Shown: positions 1 through 9,222, counted from the stretch's first letter. The stretch: DNA of 64,000 nucleotides from Rossellomorea marisflavi (GCA_003667865.1 CP033051.1:1819501-1883500); one strand, 5' to 3'. The notes: a model not told the origin generated them from the letters alone. Program-made: numbers and translations.

Positions 1-939
1 GTAATTCATGCTTTATTAACAACTGTAAACGATATTTATCAAACATACGAAATATCGAAGGTTAAACCGATAAAGGGGTATGTTTCTGTTGTAAACATTA
101 TTGTGCTGATACTGGGTGGTATTCTTATCATCTCAAATCTGATGGGGCAGAGCCCTTTTATCCTTTTGAGTGGAATTGGTGCTCTTTCGGCCGTTCTTAT
201 GTTAGTGTTTAAGGATTCTTTGTTAGGACTTGTTGCAGGAATCCAGCTAGCAGCTAATGATATGGTTCGGGTTGGAGATTGGATTGAAATGCCGAAGTAT
301 GGAGCGGACGGAAACATCATTGATATCTCGTTAAACACAGTAAAGGTCCAAAACTTTGATAAAACGATTACGAATGTACCGAGCTATGCGCTCATCTCAG
401 ACTCGTTTATTAACTGGAGAGGGATGGAGACATCGGGTGGACGACGAATGAAGCGCTCGATCCTAATTGATACAAATAGTATTTCTTTTTGTACGGAGAG
501 TATGTTGGAGAAATTTAAAGAAATACACTATTTGAAGGATTTTATTGCGAAGAAAGAAAAAGAACATTCTGAATACAATTCACGTTATGGAATTTACGAG
601 GAGAACAAGGTGAACGGAAGATCGCTTACGAACATAGGAGTATTTCGAACCTATGTTGAAAAGTATCTAAAGCATCATCCTGGTATTAATCAGAACATGA
701 CATTAATGGTGCGCCAACTAACACCTAGTGAGCAGGGCTTGCCCATCGAAATTTATGCTTTTACAAACGATATTAAATGGGAAGTGTATGAATCCATCCA
801 ATTTGAGATATTTGAACACTTGTTAGCTATAATGGGTGAGTTTGGTCTAAGAGTGTTTCAGAATCCATCAGGTAGTGATTTGAAGGAACTAATAGGCGAG
901 ACACAGAAGAAGACTGTTCGATTTAAGAGTGTTGGGTAG
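1..939 (+). CDS. MscS-family mechanosensitive channel (YbdG-like), 3' part
   Basis: The reading frame is open from the first base of the window, so the gene starts upstream; 312 C-terminal residues are visible. Family knowledge: MscS channels open under membrane tension and release solutes in hypo-osmotic shock. Seen here are two hydrophobic segments (about residues 25-45 and 50-75), then the pore-to-beta-domain transition with the pattern KDSLLGLVAGIQL, the beta domain motif VGDWIEMP, and the NWRGM segment typical of the larger YbdG-type (MscM) channels rather than small MscS. The C-terminal soluble domain is about 180 residues. A GTG near base 103 is internal and not the true start. A strong terminator follows. 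Family is firm; the YbdG subtype is likely. Confidence 0.85.
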   Translation, partial: VIHALLTTVNDIYQTYEISKVKPIKGYVSVVNIIVLILGGILIISNLMGQSPFILLSGIGALSAVLMLVFKDSLLGLVAGIQLAANDMVRVGDWIEMPKYGADGNIIDISLNTVKVQNFDKTITNVPSYALISDSFINWRGMETSGGRRMKRSILIDTNSISFCTESMLEKFKEIHYLKDFIAKKEKEHSEYNSRYGIYEENKVNGRSLTNIGVFRTYVEKYLKHHPGINQNMTLMVRQLTPSEQGLPIEIYAFTNDIKWEVYESIQFEIFEHLLAIMGEFGLRVFQNPSGSDLKELIGETQKKTVRFKSVG

Positions 940-997
940 AATTGATAGAAGTGTTAAACCATTATACGTTTAATTTGTAATAGCAATAGTAGTTATG

Positions 998-1054
998 AGT
1001 CTGATTTCTACTGATAAGCACTAGCGGTAGAGATCAGGCTTCTCTTTTTGTTTA
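998..1054 (+). terminator. Rho-independent terminator after the MscS gene
   Basis: A 14-bp stem (left arm 998-1011, right arm 1027-1040) closes completely if G-U pairs are allowed and is followed by TCTCTTTTTG. Confidence 0.8.
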
Positions 1055-1112
1055 GAATGGTATGGTAAGATAAAGTCAGAACATAACGTACTTGAAATGA
1101 GGTAAATAGTTA

Positions 1113-1532
1113 ATGGAATTAACTTTAACAAATGGCGAAGTTTATTCAATCAGAAACTTTAAGGAAGAAGATTTTGACTATGTACATGAGTTGAATGTCG
1201 AAGAGGGTTGGTCAAATCTTGTTCAGAAAAAGGAAGATACGAAGCTGGCTTGGGAACATTCAACTATAGCCCTGCTAGTCTTTGAAAATCATAATCTTGT
1301 TGCGTACATAAGGGGGTTCACTGATGGAAATGTTACGACATTTATATGTGAATTACTTGTTAATAAACGCTATCGTGGAAAAGGGATTGGCAAAGAACTA
1401 ATAAAATTTGTTCATCATTTATATCCAAAGACGAGAATAGACTTATTAGCTACAAGTTCATCGAAGTCATTTTATGAAGAGAATGATTATCGAGCATTCT
1501 ATGGTTTTAGAAAAACAATTGAAGAGTATTAG
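1113..1532 (+). CDS. GNAT-family N-acetyltransferase
   Basis: A 139-residue protein, a usual size for a single GNAT domain. The acetyl-CoA binding motif A is visible as YRGKGIGKELI at about residues 88-98, preceded by the beta4 strand ICELLVNK. The last part ends in SFYEENDYRAFYGF, the common C-terminal GNAT pattern. It should transfer an acetyl group from acetyl-CoA to an amine, but the substrate cannot be told. A GAGG sequence lies about 10 bases before the ATG. It stands alone between a terminator and a lipoprotein gene on the same strand. Confidence 0.8.
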   Translation: MELTLTNGEVYSIRNFKEEDFDYVHELNVEEGWSNLVQKKEDTKLAWEHSTIALLVFENHNLVAYIRGFTDGNVTTFICELLVNKRYRGKGIGKELIKFVHHLYPKTRIDLLATSSSKSFYEENDYRAFYGFRKTIEEY

Positions 1533-1590
1533 AGATTAGTTTGGAAGATTCTGTAGTCGAAAAAGGTAATTTTAAAAAGGGAGTTATGCC

Positions 1591-1974
1591 ATGTCTGCTC
1601 GGTTATTTGGTTATTCTATTTTTATAGCTTTATTCATTATTTCAGGATGCTCCATGGCACAAACGAATAAAGTAACGATTGATAGTATCAATGCTGAAGA
1701 AGTATTAAGATTAGATCCTAATGCTGATATTTTTCAGTATGATGGAGTAATATATCAAACGGACATTAAATGGGTAGATGAATTAAATATAACGAAACAC
1801 AAGCAGGTGGGTGAAATAAACGTGCTTAATACGAAGAATACAGACTTTAAAGACTTTATGGCCAATAAATTACCTGTTGGGACGAAGCTATTTTCAGTTA
1901 AGGGAAGGGAAGATATTTTAATTGTTGAGTTACACGGAAAAATCCTGAAGTATCTTGCTATTGTAGAAGGTTAA
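1591..1974 (+). CDS. Small lipoprotein of unknown function
   Basis: A 127-residue protein with a hydrophobic N-terminus and the lipobox ISGC (Cys about residue 20), so it should be lipidated and held on the outer face of the membrane. The mature part is about 107 residues with no recognised domain; it looks like a compact alpha/beta fold (TDIKWVDELN, GEINVLNTK, LPVGTKLFSVKGR). The start is set by AAGGGAG about 8 bases before the ATG. No functional partner is evident nearby. Confidence 0.7.
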   Translation: MSARLFGYSIFIALFIISGCSMAQTNKVTIDSINAEEVLRLDPNADIFQYDGVIYQTDIKWVDELNITKHKQVGEINVLNTKNTDFKDFMANKLPVGTKLFSVKGREDILIVELHGKILKYLAIVEG

Positions 1975-2097
1975 TCAACTCTTTTGGTGCCATTATTGTG
2001 TAATGTGGTCATTTTCTATTTTATATGAAGGAATTCGCATCCCTTTGATGAATATATGAAGGTATATAACGATGCTAATAAAAATGAGGTGATATCT

Positions 2098-2568
2098 ATG
2101 ATTCTAGTTAGCTCCTGCTTGGCAGGCTTAGAGGTAAGATATAACGGTACGCACTGCTTACAACAGGGCATACATCGGTTGATAGAGGATAAAAAGGCCG
2201 TGACCGTATGTCCAGAGCTGCTTGGTGGACTTTCCATCCCAAGAGAGCCAGCTGAGATTATTGGTGGCGATGGAGATGATGTCCTTAATGGTAGAGCGAG
2301 AGTGGTTGTGAAATCAGGTGATGATGTCACGAAGCAATATGTAGAAGGTGCCTACAAAACGTTAAAAAAAGCTCAAGAAATCGGTGCGAAAGTAGTGGTT
2401 CTAAAGGAAAATAGCCCATCATGTGGAAGTTCGATGATTTATAATGGAGAGTTCATAGGAAAGAAAGTACAAGGGAATGGTGTAACCTCTTCTTTACTGA
2501 AACGGAACGGAATTACAGTGATTTCTGAAGATAATCTTTCTGGTTTTCTCAAAACACTTGATGGATAG
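2098..2568 (+). CDS. DUF523 (YbbK-like) protein
   Basis: A 156-residue protein covering the whole DUF523 family. Conserved elements are visible in order: SSCLAG with RYNG near the N-terminus, CPELLGGLSIPR, the GGDGDDVLNGRARV loop, and KENSPSCGS near residue 105. The spaced cysteines suggest a metal or Fe-S site, but the family has no established function. I place the start at the ATG at 2098 because GAGGTG sits just before it; an in-frame ATG at 2056 would add 14 residues without a binding site. The next small gene overlaps its stop codon, suggesting coupled translation. Confidence 0.85.
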   Translation: MILVSSCLAGLEVRYNGTHCLQQGIHRLIEDKKAVTVCPELLGGLSIPREPAEIIGGDGDDVLNGRARVVVKSGDDVTKQYVEGAYKTLKKAQEIGAKVVVLKENSPSCGSSMIYNGEFIGKKVQGNGVTSSLLKRNGITVISEDNLSGFLKTLDG

Positions 2569-2740
2569 GACTGTGCACGAACTCGAACATATCTTTTCAT
2601 GCTTAAAAGAAATGTTGGAACTAAAACCTTATTATGTCTATGATTATGAGCAAAAGCAGTATGTCTTATGCGGGAAGATTGATTGTCAGTATGGGGTACA
2701 TGCAGCAAGTGGTGAAGTAGTAGCATTAGATGATTTGTAG
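2561..2740 (+). CDS. Small unknown protein overlapping the DUF523 stop
   Basis: A 59-residue frame starts at ATG 2561 (or TTG 2558) and overlaps the end of the DUF523 gene by 8 bases. No Shine-Dalgarno sequence is present, so translation would rely on ribosomes finishing the upstream gene. The protein has an acidic helical first half and two cysteines in LCGKIDCQYG. I do not recognise a family. Coding looks plausible from composition and the tight overlap, but it is not proven. Confidence 0.5.
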   Translation: MDRTVHELEHIFSCLKEMLELKPYYVYDYEQKQYVLCGKIDCQYGVHAASGEVVALDDL

Positions 2741-2746
2741 ATTAAT

Positions 2747-2765
2747 AATCCCTGAAGGAGGGATT
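2747..2765 (+). promoter_or_regulatory. Hairpin enclosing the ribosome binding site of the next gene
   Basis: AATCCCT (2747-2753) pairs with AGGGATT (2759-2765) around a 5-base loop. The right arm contains the GGAGGG binding site for the TTG start at 2771, so the fold would hide it. Confidence 0.45.
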
Positions 2766-2770
2766 CGATT

Positions 2771-3262
2771 TTGTATTCTTGGAGAGTTACGAAATATGAT
2801 CCAGTAAATCGAGATACTGATGGAAGGTATCTAGATGATCAAGAATGGATTTGTTATTCGGAGGTAGGGAAGAAGGTTAGTTTAGAAGAATATCAAGAAA
2901 CCGAGCAAATGTATGTTAATGCGATTCGTTCTTTTATGGATGAAATGGGATTAGAACAAGCTTATGTAATCGCTCTAGAGCAATGGAAAGATGAAGTTCA
3001 AAAACAAAATGCTTCAGAAATGCTATCAAGGATTTGGATTGGTAAACGAATACCACTTGAGGAGATTCAACAGCTAGCTAGCTTGACGTTACGTAATGCA
3101 ATATGGTGCAAGATTGCCTTTAAGCGTCAATTCTTTGTGCATTTTGGATACGACTTCTATATGTATATTGGAGCGGGTAGGGAATGTACCAAAGCAATAG
3201 ATGAGGTGACCAAATCAGGATTATTCGTAGAAGAGTGTGCATCTCCTTACCAATCTAGCTGA
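2771..3262 (+). CDS. Unknown protein, TTG start
   Basis: A 163-residue soluble protein starting at TTG, chosen because GGAGGGATT lies 7-15 bases upstream and there is no ATG in frame near it. The N-terminus (YSWRVTKYDP...DGRYLDDQEW) and the C-terminal stretch IWCKIAFKRQFFVHFGYDFYMY are strongly patterned. I recall similar proteins in other Bacillales, annotated only as hypothetical. No signal peptide or membrane segment is present. It forms a compact same-strand group with the preceding 59-residue gene and the next unknown gene (16-base gap), so co-transcription is likely. Function unknown; an immunity or accessory role would be a guess. Confidence 0.6.
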   Translation: MYSWRVTKYDPVNRDTDGRYLDDQEWICYSEVGKKVSLEEYQETEQMYVNAIRSFMDEMGLEQAYVIALEQWKDEVQKQNASEMLSRIWIGKRIPLEEIQQLASLTLRNAIWCKIAFKRQFFVHFGYDFYMYIGAGRECTKAIDEVTKSGLFVEECASPYQSS

Positions 3263-3278
3263 GAGTAGAGGAATACCA

Positions 3279-4115
3279 ATGGAATTATTAGAGTTGTATT
3301 ATAAGAGATACACAGGTACTGTGAAGTCCATGGATTACGTTGAGTGGGCAAAAGGCTCTTTGTATTTGGACATGCCTGAAATCAATAAATTGGCTAGTAT
3401 GTATATAAAAGAGCCATTGAATATATTTGAAATTGAAAAAATGTTTGATGATGCTATAAAGTGTATTCAATTAGTAGCTCCTTCTAAAGAACAAGCCTTA
3501 AATAACCATTTGAAACGACTACACTCACAACTATTACGCCCAACTAAGGAAACAATATCCCTAGTAAAAGAGATGTATTCGTGTACCATAGAGCATAACT
3601 TGTTTGAGGAACAGCTGAAATGGCAAGAAATAAGTGATGCTATTGATGAGTATCAGTACGGAGATAATCAAAATGGGTACACTGAGGATAAGATTAATGA
3701 AATGATTGTAACTCATGCACGTAAAACGTGGCATACAAAAATAAGTAAGATAACCTTTAAGGAATTTATCGGGCAAAAAATAACTGCAGTCGATACTGAG
3801 GTCCATCTTATGATTCAATTAGAAAAAGGGGCAATCATTATTGAATGCCCCTGGAGAATTCGGAATGTAGACGAAATACTAGTGGGAGAAACGGATATTC
3901 AAGCAAACCACAAAGAAAAGAAAATCATTTGTGAGTTGCTAATCGGAAAAACCATTGAAGATGTTCAATTGCTCGAACAGTGTCCACTACTTATTGTACA
4001 GTGTGAGGATTACTTTTTAGATCTGTTCCATGCGAGTGCCTTTTTTGACGGGTGGACATTAACAGATGATGAAGATTTCTATATGTTTTCTATGCATGGT
4101 GGGAGCATTGCTTAA
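3279..4115 (+). CDS. Unknown 278-residue protein, DUF6188-like C-terminus
   Basis: The start is placed at ATG 3279 with AGAGG seven bases upstream; a GTG at 3237 in the same frame overlaps the previous gene and has no binding site. The N-terminal 100 residues are helical and charged. The C-terminal 110 residues (FKEFIGQKITAVDTEVHL, then IIIECPWRIR, then FFDGWTLTDDEDFYMFSMHGG) have the beta-rich layout of DUF6188-type proteins, ending in a conserved-looking F-GW...HGG pattern. That resemblance is from memory and weak. Nothing suggests secretion. It is closed by a strong bidirectional terminator. Confidence 0.6.
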   Translation: MELLELYYKRYTGTVKSMDYVEWAKGSLYLDMPEINKLASMYIKEPLNIFEIEKMFDDAIKCIQLVAPSKEQALNNHLKRLHSQLLRPTKETISLVKEMYSCTIEHNLFEEQLKWQEISDAIDEYQYGDNQNGYTEDKINEMIVTHARKTWHTKISKITFKEFIGQKITAVDTEVHLMIQLEKGAIIIECPWRIRNVDEILVGETDIQANHKEKKIICELLIGKTIEDVQLLEQCPLLIVQCEDYFLDLFHASAFFDGWTLTDDEDFYMFSMHGGSIA

Positions 4116-4214
4116 AGCCTGTTTTGAACATGCTCGAAGCCTCATAGAAGTCTATTTCTATAAGGTTTGATAGCTGCTGGAAGAGTGAAACCAAAAACAT
4201 CCCCATACTGAAAA

Positions 4215-4264
4215 AAAAGACGGTACATTTGCTTCTGCTTAGAAGCGTCTGTACCGTCTTTTTA
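4215..4264. terminator. Bidirectional terminator
   Basis: A long stem (AAGACGGTACA with its complement, plus an inner GCTTCT/AGAAGC) has T runs on the exit side in both directions. It serves the unknown gene on + and swrC on -. Confidence 0.85.
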
Positions 4265-4282
4265 TTAGGATTTATGATGGTA

Positions 4283-4313
4283 GTGGGACGAGGAACCTGT
4301 CCCCATGACCCAC
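4283..4313 (+). repeat. GTGGGAC/GTCCC palindromic repeat, copy 1
   Basis: First of five copies in the window (others at 12345, 16892, 28007 and 41000). The arms are GTGGGAC, AGGAACCTGTCCCC and ACCCAC. It shares the tail CCATGACCTAC with copy 2. It lies between the terminator and the swrC stop. Confidence 0.8.
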
Positions 4314-4336
4314 CCATGACCTACTGATAACCTTAC

Positions 4337-7300
4337 TTAGTTTTCTTCGATTTCTTTACGGTTTTTCTTTAACATTTTTGAAAGTACTTCGTAAACAATT
4401 GGTACAATGACTAGTGTTAAAAGGGTTGATGATGTTAAACCACCAATTACGGTGATAGCTAATCCTTTTGAAATTAAGCCAGCTCCACCTGCACCGAATA
4501 ACATTGGAGCTAATGCACCGATTGTTGCAAGAGCTGTCATAAGGATAGGACGTAATCGTGTAGCTCCTGCTTCTAGGATGGCGTCACGAATACTCATACC
4601 CTCATGTTCCATATGAATAATACGGTCAACGAGAACGATAGCGTTCGTAACAACGATACCTATTAACATGAGTAGCCCCATCATAACCGAAACAGAAATG
4701 GTTTCGCCAGCAATCCATAGTCCTACAAATGAACCAATTACAACAAATGGTAGTGAGAATAGGATGGCAAATGGTGCTAATCCTTCACCAAATGTTACAA
4801 CTAAGATGAAGTATACGATTAGCACAGCGGCAATCATTGCGACACCAAGCTGTGTAAAGGTTTCATTCATATCAGCTGCAACACCAGCAACGTCAATTCT
4901 AACATTCCCTGGTAACTCAAGTTCATCAATTTTTTGATCCGCTTCAGCAGTAGCTACTGAGATATCATCACCAACGACTGTTCCTGATACTGTAGAGTAG
5001 TATTCTCCTTGACTACGTGAAAGCGTATTAAGGGTTGTTCCTTCCTCTACTGTTACAAGCTCAGATAGTGGCATTGTTGTTCCAAGAGCTGTAGGAATTT
5101 GAGTTTCTAATAGCTCATCAATGGATGTTGCTTTCGTTTTCGACTCGCGTTGAATAATAACATCCATGTCTTCACCGTTATTTTCAACGGTTGTTAATAC
5201 TTCTTCCGTAGTCGTTGTTGTTAATGCACCAACGATTTGACCAGTTGTTAAACCATATTGCAGAATCTGTTGATGGTCAATATTTAACACGTGCTCGACA
5301 TAAGGGTTTTCCATATCAGATTCAATATCTTCAAGGTTTTCAACATCTTGTAATGCATTTTCTACTTGCTTAACAGCTTCTTGTAGATCTTCTATATCAT
5401 TAGCGTATAGAGAGTAGCTAACTGAGTTTGAACTCATGCCCATTCCCATATCTTGTGTTTTCCACTCACCAGATTGGCCAATGTTAAATACATATTCTTC
5501 AACTTCTTCTTTTGCTTCAATGAAGTTCTCCATGTCCGGATCAAAGATTAAGTACAGTAATGCACCGTTTGATCCACCCATCATCATAGATGACATATCT
5601 GCACTATCACTGTTGTTGAATGATAGTTGTAGTGTTTCAATATCATCACGCTTCATTAATTCTTGTTCAACTTCTTCAATATTCTTAAGGGACTCTTCTT
5701 CTAGTTCACCCACACCAGGCGTGTACGTTAAATAAACCACTTTTTCTTGTTCTGATCCTAAGAAGCTAAAACCAATTAATGGCGTTAAAGCAAGAGACCC
5801 GACAAGTAATGCTACAGCAAGTAATGATGTAATAATTTTGTGATTTAATACTTTTTCAAGGGCACGTTTATACCATGATGCTAATTTACCAACCTCATTG
5901 TGAGAGCTTGATTTCTTTTTCTCACCAGATAAATTTTTTCGGAATAAGAAGTGAGATAATGCTGGAACGATTGTGATTGCAACAAGTAGGGATGCTCCCA
6001 AAGCAAAGGTCATCGTTAGAGCAAATGGTGCAAATAGCTCTCCTACCATTCCGCTAACAAACATAAGTGGTGCGAATACTGCAACCGTTACAAGTGTTGA
6101 AGAAAGAATAGGTTTGAACATTTCAATTGTTGCTTCACGAATTAATGCACGACCTTTTAGCTTCTCGGATTCTAAGTTCATCCGTCGGTATATGTTTTCT
6201 ACAACGACAATGGAGTCATCGATAACACGACCAATCGCAACAGTCATGGCACCTAATGTCATAATATTTAATGTGATTCCAAGCCAGTTTAATAGTAAGA
6301 AAGCCATAAAGATGGAAACTGGGATTGAAATGATTGATATAATCGTTGATTTGAAGTCACGTAAGAATAAAAGAATGATAATGATTGCGAACAAACCACC
6401 GAATAATGCTTTTTCAATCATCGTGAAGACTGATTCTTCGATTGGTTCTGCCTGGTCTAATGTTACATCAATAACAAGACCATCAATAGCTTCTTCCTCT
6501 TCCGCAATTAAATCTTTAACCTCATTTACAACGTCAACGGTATTTGCTTGTTGTCCTTTTGTAATTTGAATGGCAATGGCATCTTCTCCGTTTGTACGAG
6601 AAATTGATTGCACTTTACCAACCGTTTCAATTGTTGCAATATCTCCTAATTTCACAAAAGGATTTGGGTTTTGTTCTGAAGGAGTGATGGGAATTAACAT
6701 TTCTTGTAGCTGTTCAACCGTTGTTATATCACCATCAATTGCAACTGCTTGTTCGCCTTCTTCAAACTCCTGAAGACCTAATGATAAGGCCATATCATTT
6801 GCTTGAATGATTTGTTTTACAGTGTCTTCTGTTAATCCAAGCTGTTCCATTTTAGCGTTGTCATACGTAAAATGTACCTCTTCAATATGTTGACCAGTGA
6901 TTGTTGCTGCTCCAACTCCGTCGATTTTTTCAATCTTAGGAAGGAGAATTTCTTCGACAGTTGAAGATAAATCAACAATATCTTCTTCTGTACTACTAAT
7001 AGATAAAGCAACTACTGGCATCATGTTGATGTTTAGAGCCATGACTGATGGTTCCTGTGCACCTTCAGGTAGTGTTATATTATCAAGTGCTGCTTCAAGT
7101 TCACGTTCTTTTTCATCCATATCTACGCCATATTCGTACTCAATTTGTAATTGAGATACGTTTGCAGATGAATTAGAATATACAGCCTTAACGTCCTCAA
7201 GGCCTTCAACACTCTTTTCCAATGGCATCGATACTTCATCCATAACCTTCTCGGCTGTTGCCCCTGGATATACATCCATTACGATCAAGTATGGAATGGA

Positions 7301-7423
7301 AATATCAGGGATACTTTCCATTTTCATTTTTGTCCCTGAATATATACCAGCAGCTGTGATGATAATCGTTAGTAACCATACAGCCAGTTTATTTTTCAGG
7401 ACGAAATTCACTAAACTTTTCAA
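4337..7423 (-). CDS. swrC: SwrC-type RND efflux transporter
   Basis: About 1028 residues, the full length of an RND (AcrB/SwrC) pump. One hydrophobic helix comes first, a large extracytoplasmic domain follows, then a six-helix block, a second large loop and a final helix block. The proton-relay aspartate pair is visible in VIDDSIVVVENIY near residue 401. Family knowledge: in B. subtilis SwrC (YerP) exports surfactin and confers resistance to amphipathic compounds, using the proton gradient. I place the start at TTG 7423, preceded by AAAGGTG; an ATG at 7465 would add 14 residues without a binding site. The divergent TetR gene and the operator between them suggest de-repression by a pump substrate. 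No adaptor or outer-membrane partner is present, as expected in a Gram-positive. Confidence 0.9.
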   Translation of the reverse strand: MKSLVNFVLKNKLAVWLLTIIITAAGIYSGTKMKMESIPDISIPYLIVMDVYPGATAEKVMDEVSMPLEKSVEGLEDVKAVYSNSSANVSQLQIEYEYGVDMDEKERELEAALDNITLPEGAQEPSVMALNINMMPVVALSISSTEEDIVDLSSTVEEILLPKIEKIDGVGAATITGQHIEEVHFTYDNAKMEQLGLTEDTVKQIIQANDMALSLGLQEFEEGEQAVAIDGDITTVEQLQEMLIPITPSEQNPNPFVKLGDIATIETVGKVQSISRTNGEDAIAIQITKGQQANTVDVVNEVKDLIAEEEEAIDGLVIDVTLDQAEPIEESVFTMIEKALFGGLFAIIIILLFLRDFKSTIISIISIPVSIFMAFLLLNWLGITLNIMTLGAMTVAIGRVIDDSIVVVENIYRRMNLESEKLKGRALIREATIEMFKPILSSTLVTVAVFAPLMFVSGMVGELFAPFALTMTFALGASLLVAITIVPALSHFLFRKNLSGEKKKSSSHNEVGKLASWYKRALEKVLNHKIITSLLAVALLVGSLALTPLIGFSFLGSEQEKVVYLTYTPGVGELEEESLKNIEEVEQELMKRDDIETLQLSFNNSDSADMSSMMMGGSNGALLYLIFDPDMENFIEAKEEVEEYVFNIGQSGEWKTQDMGMGMSSNSVSYSLYANDIEDLQEAVKQVENALQDVENLEDIESDMENPYVEHVLNIDHQQILQYGLTTGQIVGALTTTTTEEVLTTVENNGEDMDVIIQRESKTKATSIDELLETQIPTALGTTMPLSELVTVEEGTTLNTLSRSQGEYYSTVSGTVVGDDISVATAEADQKIDELELPGNVRIDVAGVAADMNETFTQLGVAMIAAVLIVYFILVVTFGEGLAPFAILFSLPFVVIGSFVGLWIAGETISVSVMMGLLMLIGIVVTNAIVLVDRIIHMEHEGMSIRDAILEAGATRLRPILMTALATIGALAPMLFGAGGAGLISKGLAITVIGGLTSSTLLTLVIVPIVYEVLSKMLKKNRKEIEEN

Positions 7424-7472
7424 TGCGTACACCTTTCCCTTCTTTGACTTTAGTCCTACATTCACTTATACT

Positions 7473-7490
7473 AATGACTACTCGGTCATT
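7473..7490. promoter_or_regulatory. TetR-type operator between swrC and its regulator
   Basis: AATGAC and GTCATT form a near-perfect 18-bp palindrome centred on TACTCG, placed in the 96-bp gap between the divergent swrC and tetR genes. TGAC...GTCA arms are typical of TetR-family sites. Confidence 0.65.
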
Positions 7491-7519
7491 TGTCAAACAA
7501 TATACGGAGATGATAATAG

Positions 7520-8350
7520 ATGGTAAAGAAACAAATTATTATGGAAAGCGCTTTAGAATTGTTTGCAGATAATGGGATTGAGGCAACTTCTATTCAGCAA
7601 ATTACGGAGAAATGTGGCATTTCGAAGGGAGCGTTTTACCTAGCTTTTAGCTCTAAAGCAGAATTAGTTATAGGAATTATTGATAACTTTTTAAGTGAAA
7701 TAGTAGCTGATGTTGAACGGTCGGTCAGTAGTGAGAACCCGACGAATGAATTATTATATAAATTTTATTACACGAACTTTTCTGCATTTGAAAAACGTTC
7801 AGATTTTGCTCGGATTCTCATGAAGGAGCAATCAACATCTTTTAGTGCTGAACTCTTGGAGAAGTTTATTGAATATGATCAGCATATGAATTCAATTGTC
7901 TTCTCTATTTTAGATAGACAGTTTGGTGAAATTGATGGTTCAATGTATCCAGATTTAGTATATTTAATAAAAGGATTTTTAAAGATTTATGCAGAGCTAT
8001 TATTGTTATCAAAATACCCGATTGACATAGAGGTACTATGCCACGCTCTTGTCGAAAGGACCAAAATTATTGCTGAACATGCAACGATTCAATTTATCTC
8101 TAAAGAATTTTTGTATTTTCCAAAATCAACTGACTTAGCACCTACTAAAGAGGAGTTAATGGCGTTACTTAAAAGAACAAGAGAAGAGATGGCTGATTCC
8201 ATTGTGTTACAATCTATAGACCTATTAATAGATGATCTGAATTCTCCGCAGTTATCACCTGCAGTTATACAGGGACTATTGAAAAATTTGAGATCCCATT
8301 CTCATAGTAAATGGACTGCTTATTTATTTGAATTATATTTGAGTAAATAG
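7520..8350 (+). CDS. TetR-family regulator, probable repressor of swrC
   Basis: A 276-residue protein with an N-terminal TetR helix-turn-helix (residues about 5-55; motif ATSIQQITEKCGISKGAFYL) and a long ligand-binding C-terminal part. TetR proteins usually have 180-220 residues, so this one carries extra C-terminal helices. It is divergent from swrC, the same arrangement as B. subtilis yerO-yerP (swrC), and shares the palindrome in the gap. The binding site GGAGATGA precedes the ATG. By family it should bind DNA as a dimer and let go when a hydrophobic ligand binds. The target assignment rests on gene order and the palindrome. Confidence 0.85.
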   Translation: MVKKQIIMESALELFADNGIEATSIQQITEKCGISKGAFYLAFSSKAELVIGIIDNFLSEIVADVERSVSSENPTNELLYKFYYTNFSAFEKRSDFARILMKEQSTSFSAELLEKFIEYDQHMNSIVFSILDRQFGEIDGSMYPDLVYLIKGFLKIYAELLLLSKYPIDIEVLCHALVERTKIIAEHATIQFISKEFLYFPKSTDLAPTKEELMALLKRTREEMADSIVLQSIDLLIDDLNSPQLSPAVIQGLLKNLRSHSHSKWTAYLFELYLSK

Positions 8351-8380
8351 TTTATTCTGTATGACAATTTTATTCCTCGC

Positions 8381-8418
8381 AAAAACACTTACAGAAGTAT
8401 TGTAAGTGTTTTTTTTGT
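8381..8418 (+). terminator. Rho-independent terminator after tetR
   Basis: AAACACTTACA pairs with TGTAAGTGTTT and is followed by a run of T. Confidence 0.85.
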
Positions 8419-8560
8419 TGTAGAAAATATGAATTGGTTAGCCGTTCAGGGCATACCTTATTCTTGGTATCGGGAAAGATTACTGTTGATGATTCTTGAG
8501 AGACGATGTTTTTGGAGAAGTTGTTTCGGAAAATACTTTATGATACGTTCAAAATCCAGA

Positions 8561-8583
8561 TTTTACTATATACTATAGTAAAA
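8561..8583. promoter_or_regulatory. Inverted repeat upstream of the GNAT gene
   Basis: TTTTACTATA and ACTATAGTAAAA form an imperfect palindrome about 65 bp before the next start. Its core recurs right after that gene (9223-9238). No other feature is visible in 8419-8646. Confidence 0.45.
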
Positions 8584-8646
8584 CTATCATTTTATTAATA
8601 GATATTCGGTAAAGTAGAAAAGTTTTAAGAGAGGCTGTGAACCTTA

Positions 8647-9222
8647 ATGAATGTTACACCGGTCGTTCTTATTGGTAAGAGAGTAGAGCTGGTTCCATTA
8701 GAAATCAGTCATATTGACTCTCTATTTGAGGCGGGAAATGATCCCGAAATATGGACACATACACCAGGGAATATTAATTCTATTGAGGCAGCTACACAAT
8801 ATGTCAATAAAGCGTTAACTCAGCAGAATGCTGTTCCTTTTGTTATAAAAGATGTTGAATCTCAAAAAGTAATAGGAAGTACACGCTTGTATGACATCTC
8901 TTTAGAACATAAAGGCCTTGAAATTGGATCTACATGGTTAACTCCTTCTGTTTGGAGAACAGCTGTCAATACTGAGTGCAAGTACCTATTGCTAAAGCAT
9001 TGCTTTGAAGTATTGGGAATGATTCGTGTCCAATTTAAAACAGATAGAAGAAATGTGCGGTCACAAAATGCAATTGAACGGCTAGGTGCGGTGAAAGAGG
9101 GAATATTGAGAAACCATATGATTTTATCAGACGGATACATAAGAGATTCAGTGTATTATAGCATTCTAGACAAGGAATGGCCTCTAGTGAAGGAACAACT
9201 AGAACAACGGATGAAACTGTGA
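8647..9222 (+). CDS. GNAT acetyltransferase, RimJ/RimL type
   Basis: A 191-residue protein with the RimJ/RimL layout: N-terminal LIGKRVELVPLEISHIDSLF, the middle IGSTRLYDI strand, and RVQFKTDRRNVRSQNAIERL near residues 120-145, where this subfamily binds acetyl-CoA and marks the helix after the fourth strand. The end GYIRDSVYYSILDKEWP is also typical. Substrates in the family range from ribosomal protein N-termini to small molecules, so the target is unknown. A GAGAGG lies 13 bases before the ATG, farther than ideal. The gene is bracketed by two copies of a TTTACTATAGTAAA-like palindrome. Confidence 0.85.
   Translation: MNVTPVVLIGKRVELVPLEISHIDSLFEAGNDPEIWTHTPGNINSIEAATQYVNKALTQQNAVPFVIKDVESQKVIGSTRLYDISLEHKGLEIGSTWLTPSVWRTAVNTECKYLLLKHCFEVLGMIRVQFKTDRRNVRSQNAIERLGAVKEGILRNHMILSDGYIRDSVYYSILDKEWPLVKEQLEQRMKL

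Noticed and set aside
4407..7526. Many plus-strand frames opposite swrC
   Set aside because: They are antisense shadows of a 3-kb gene, rich in Ser, Thr and Ile as expected from the opposite strand.
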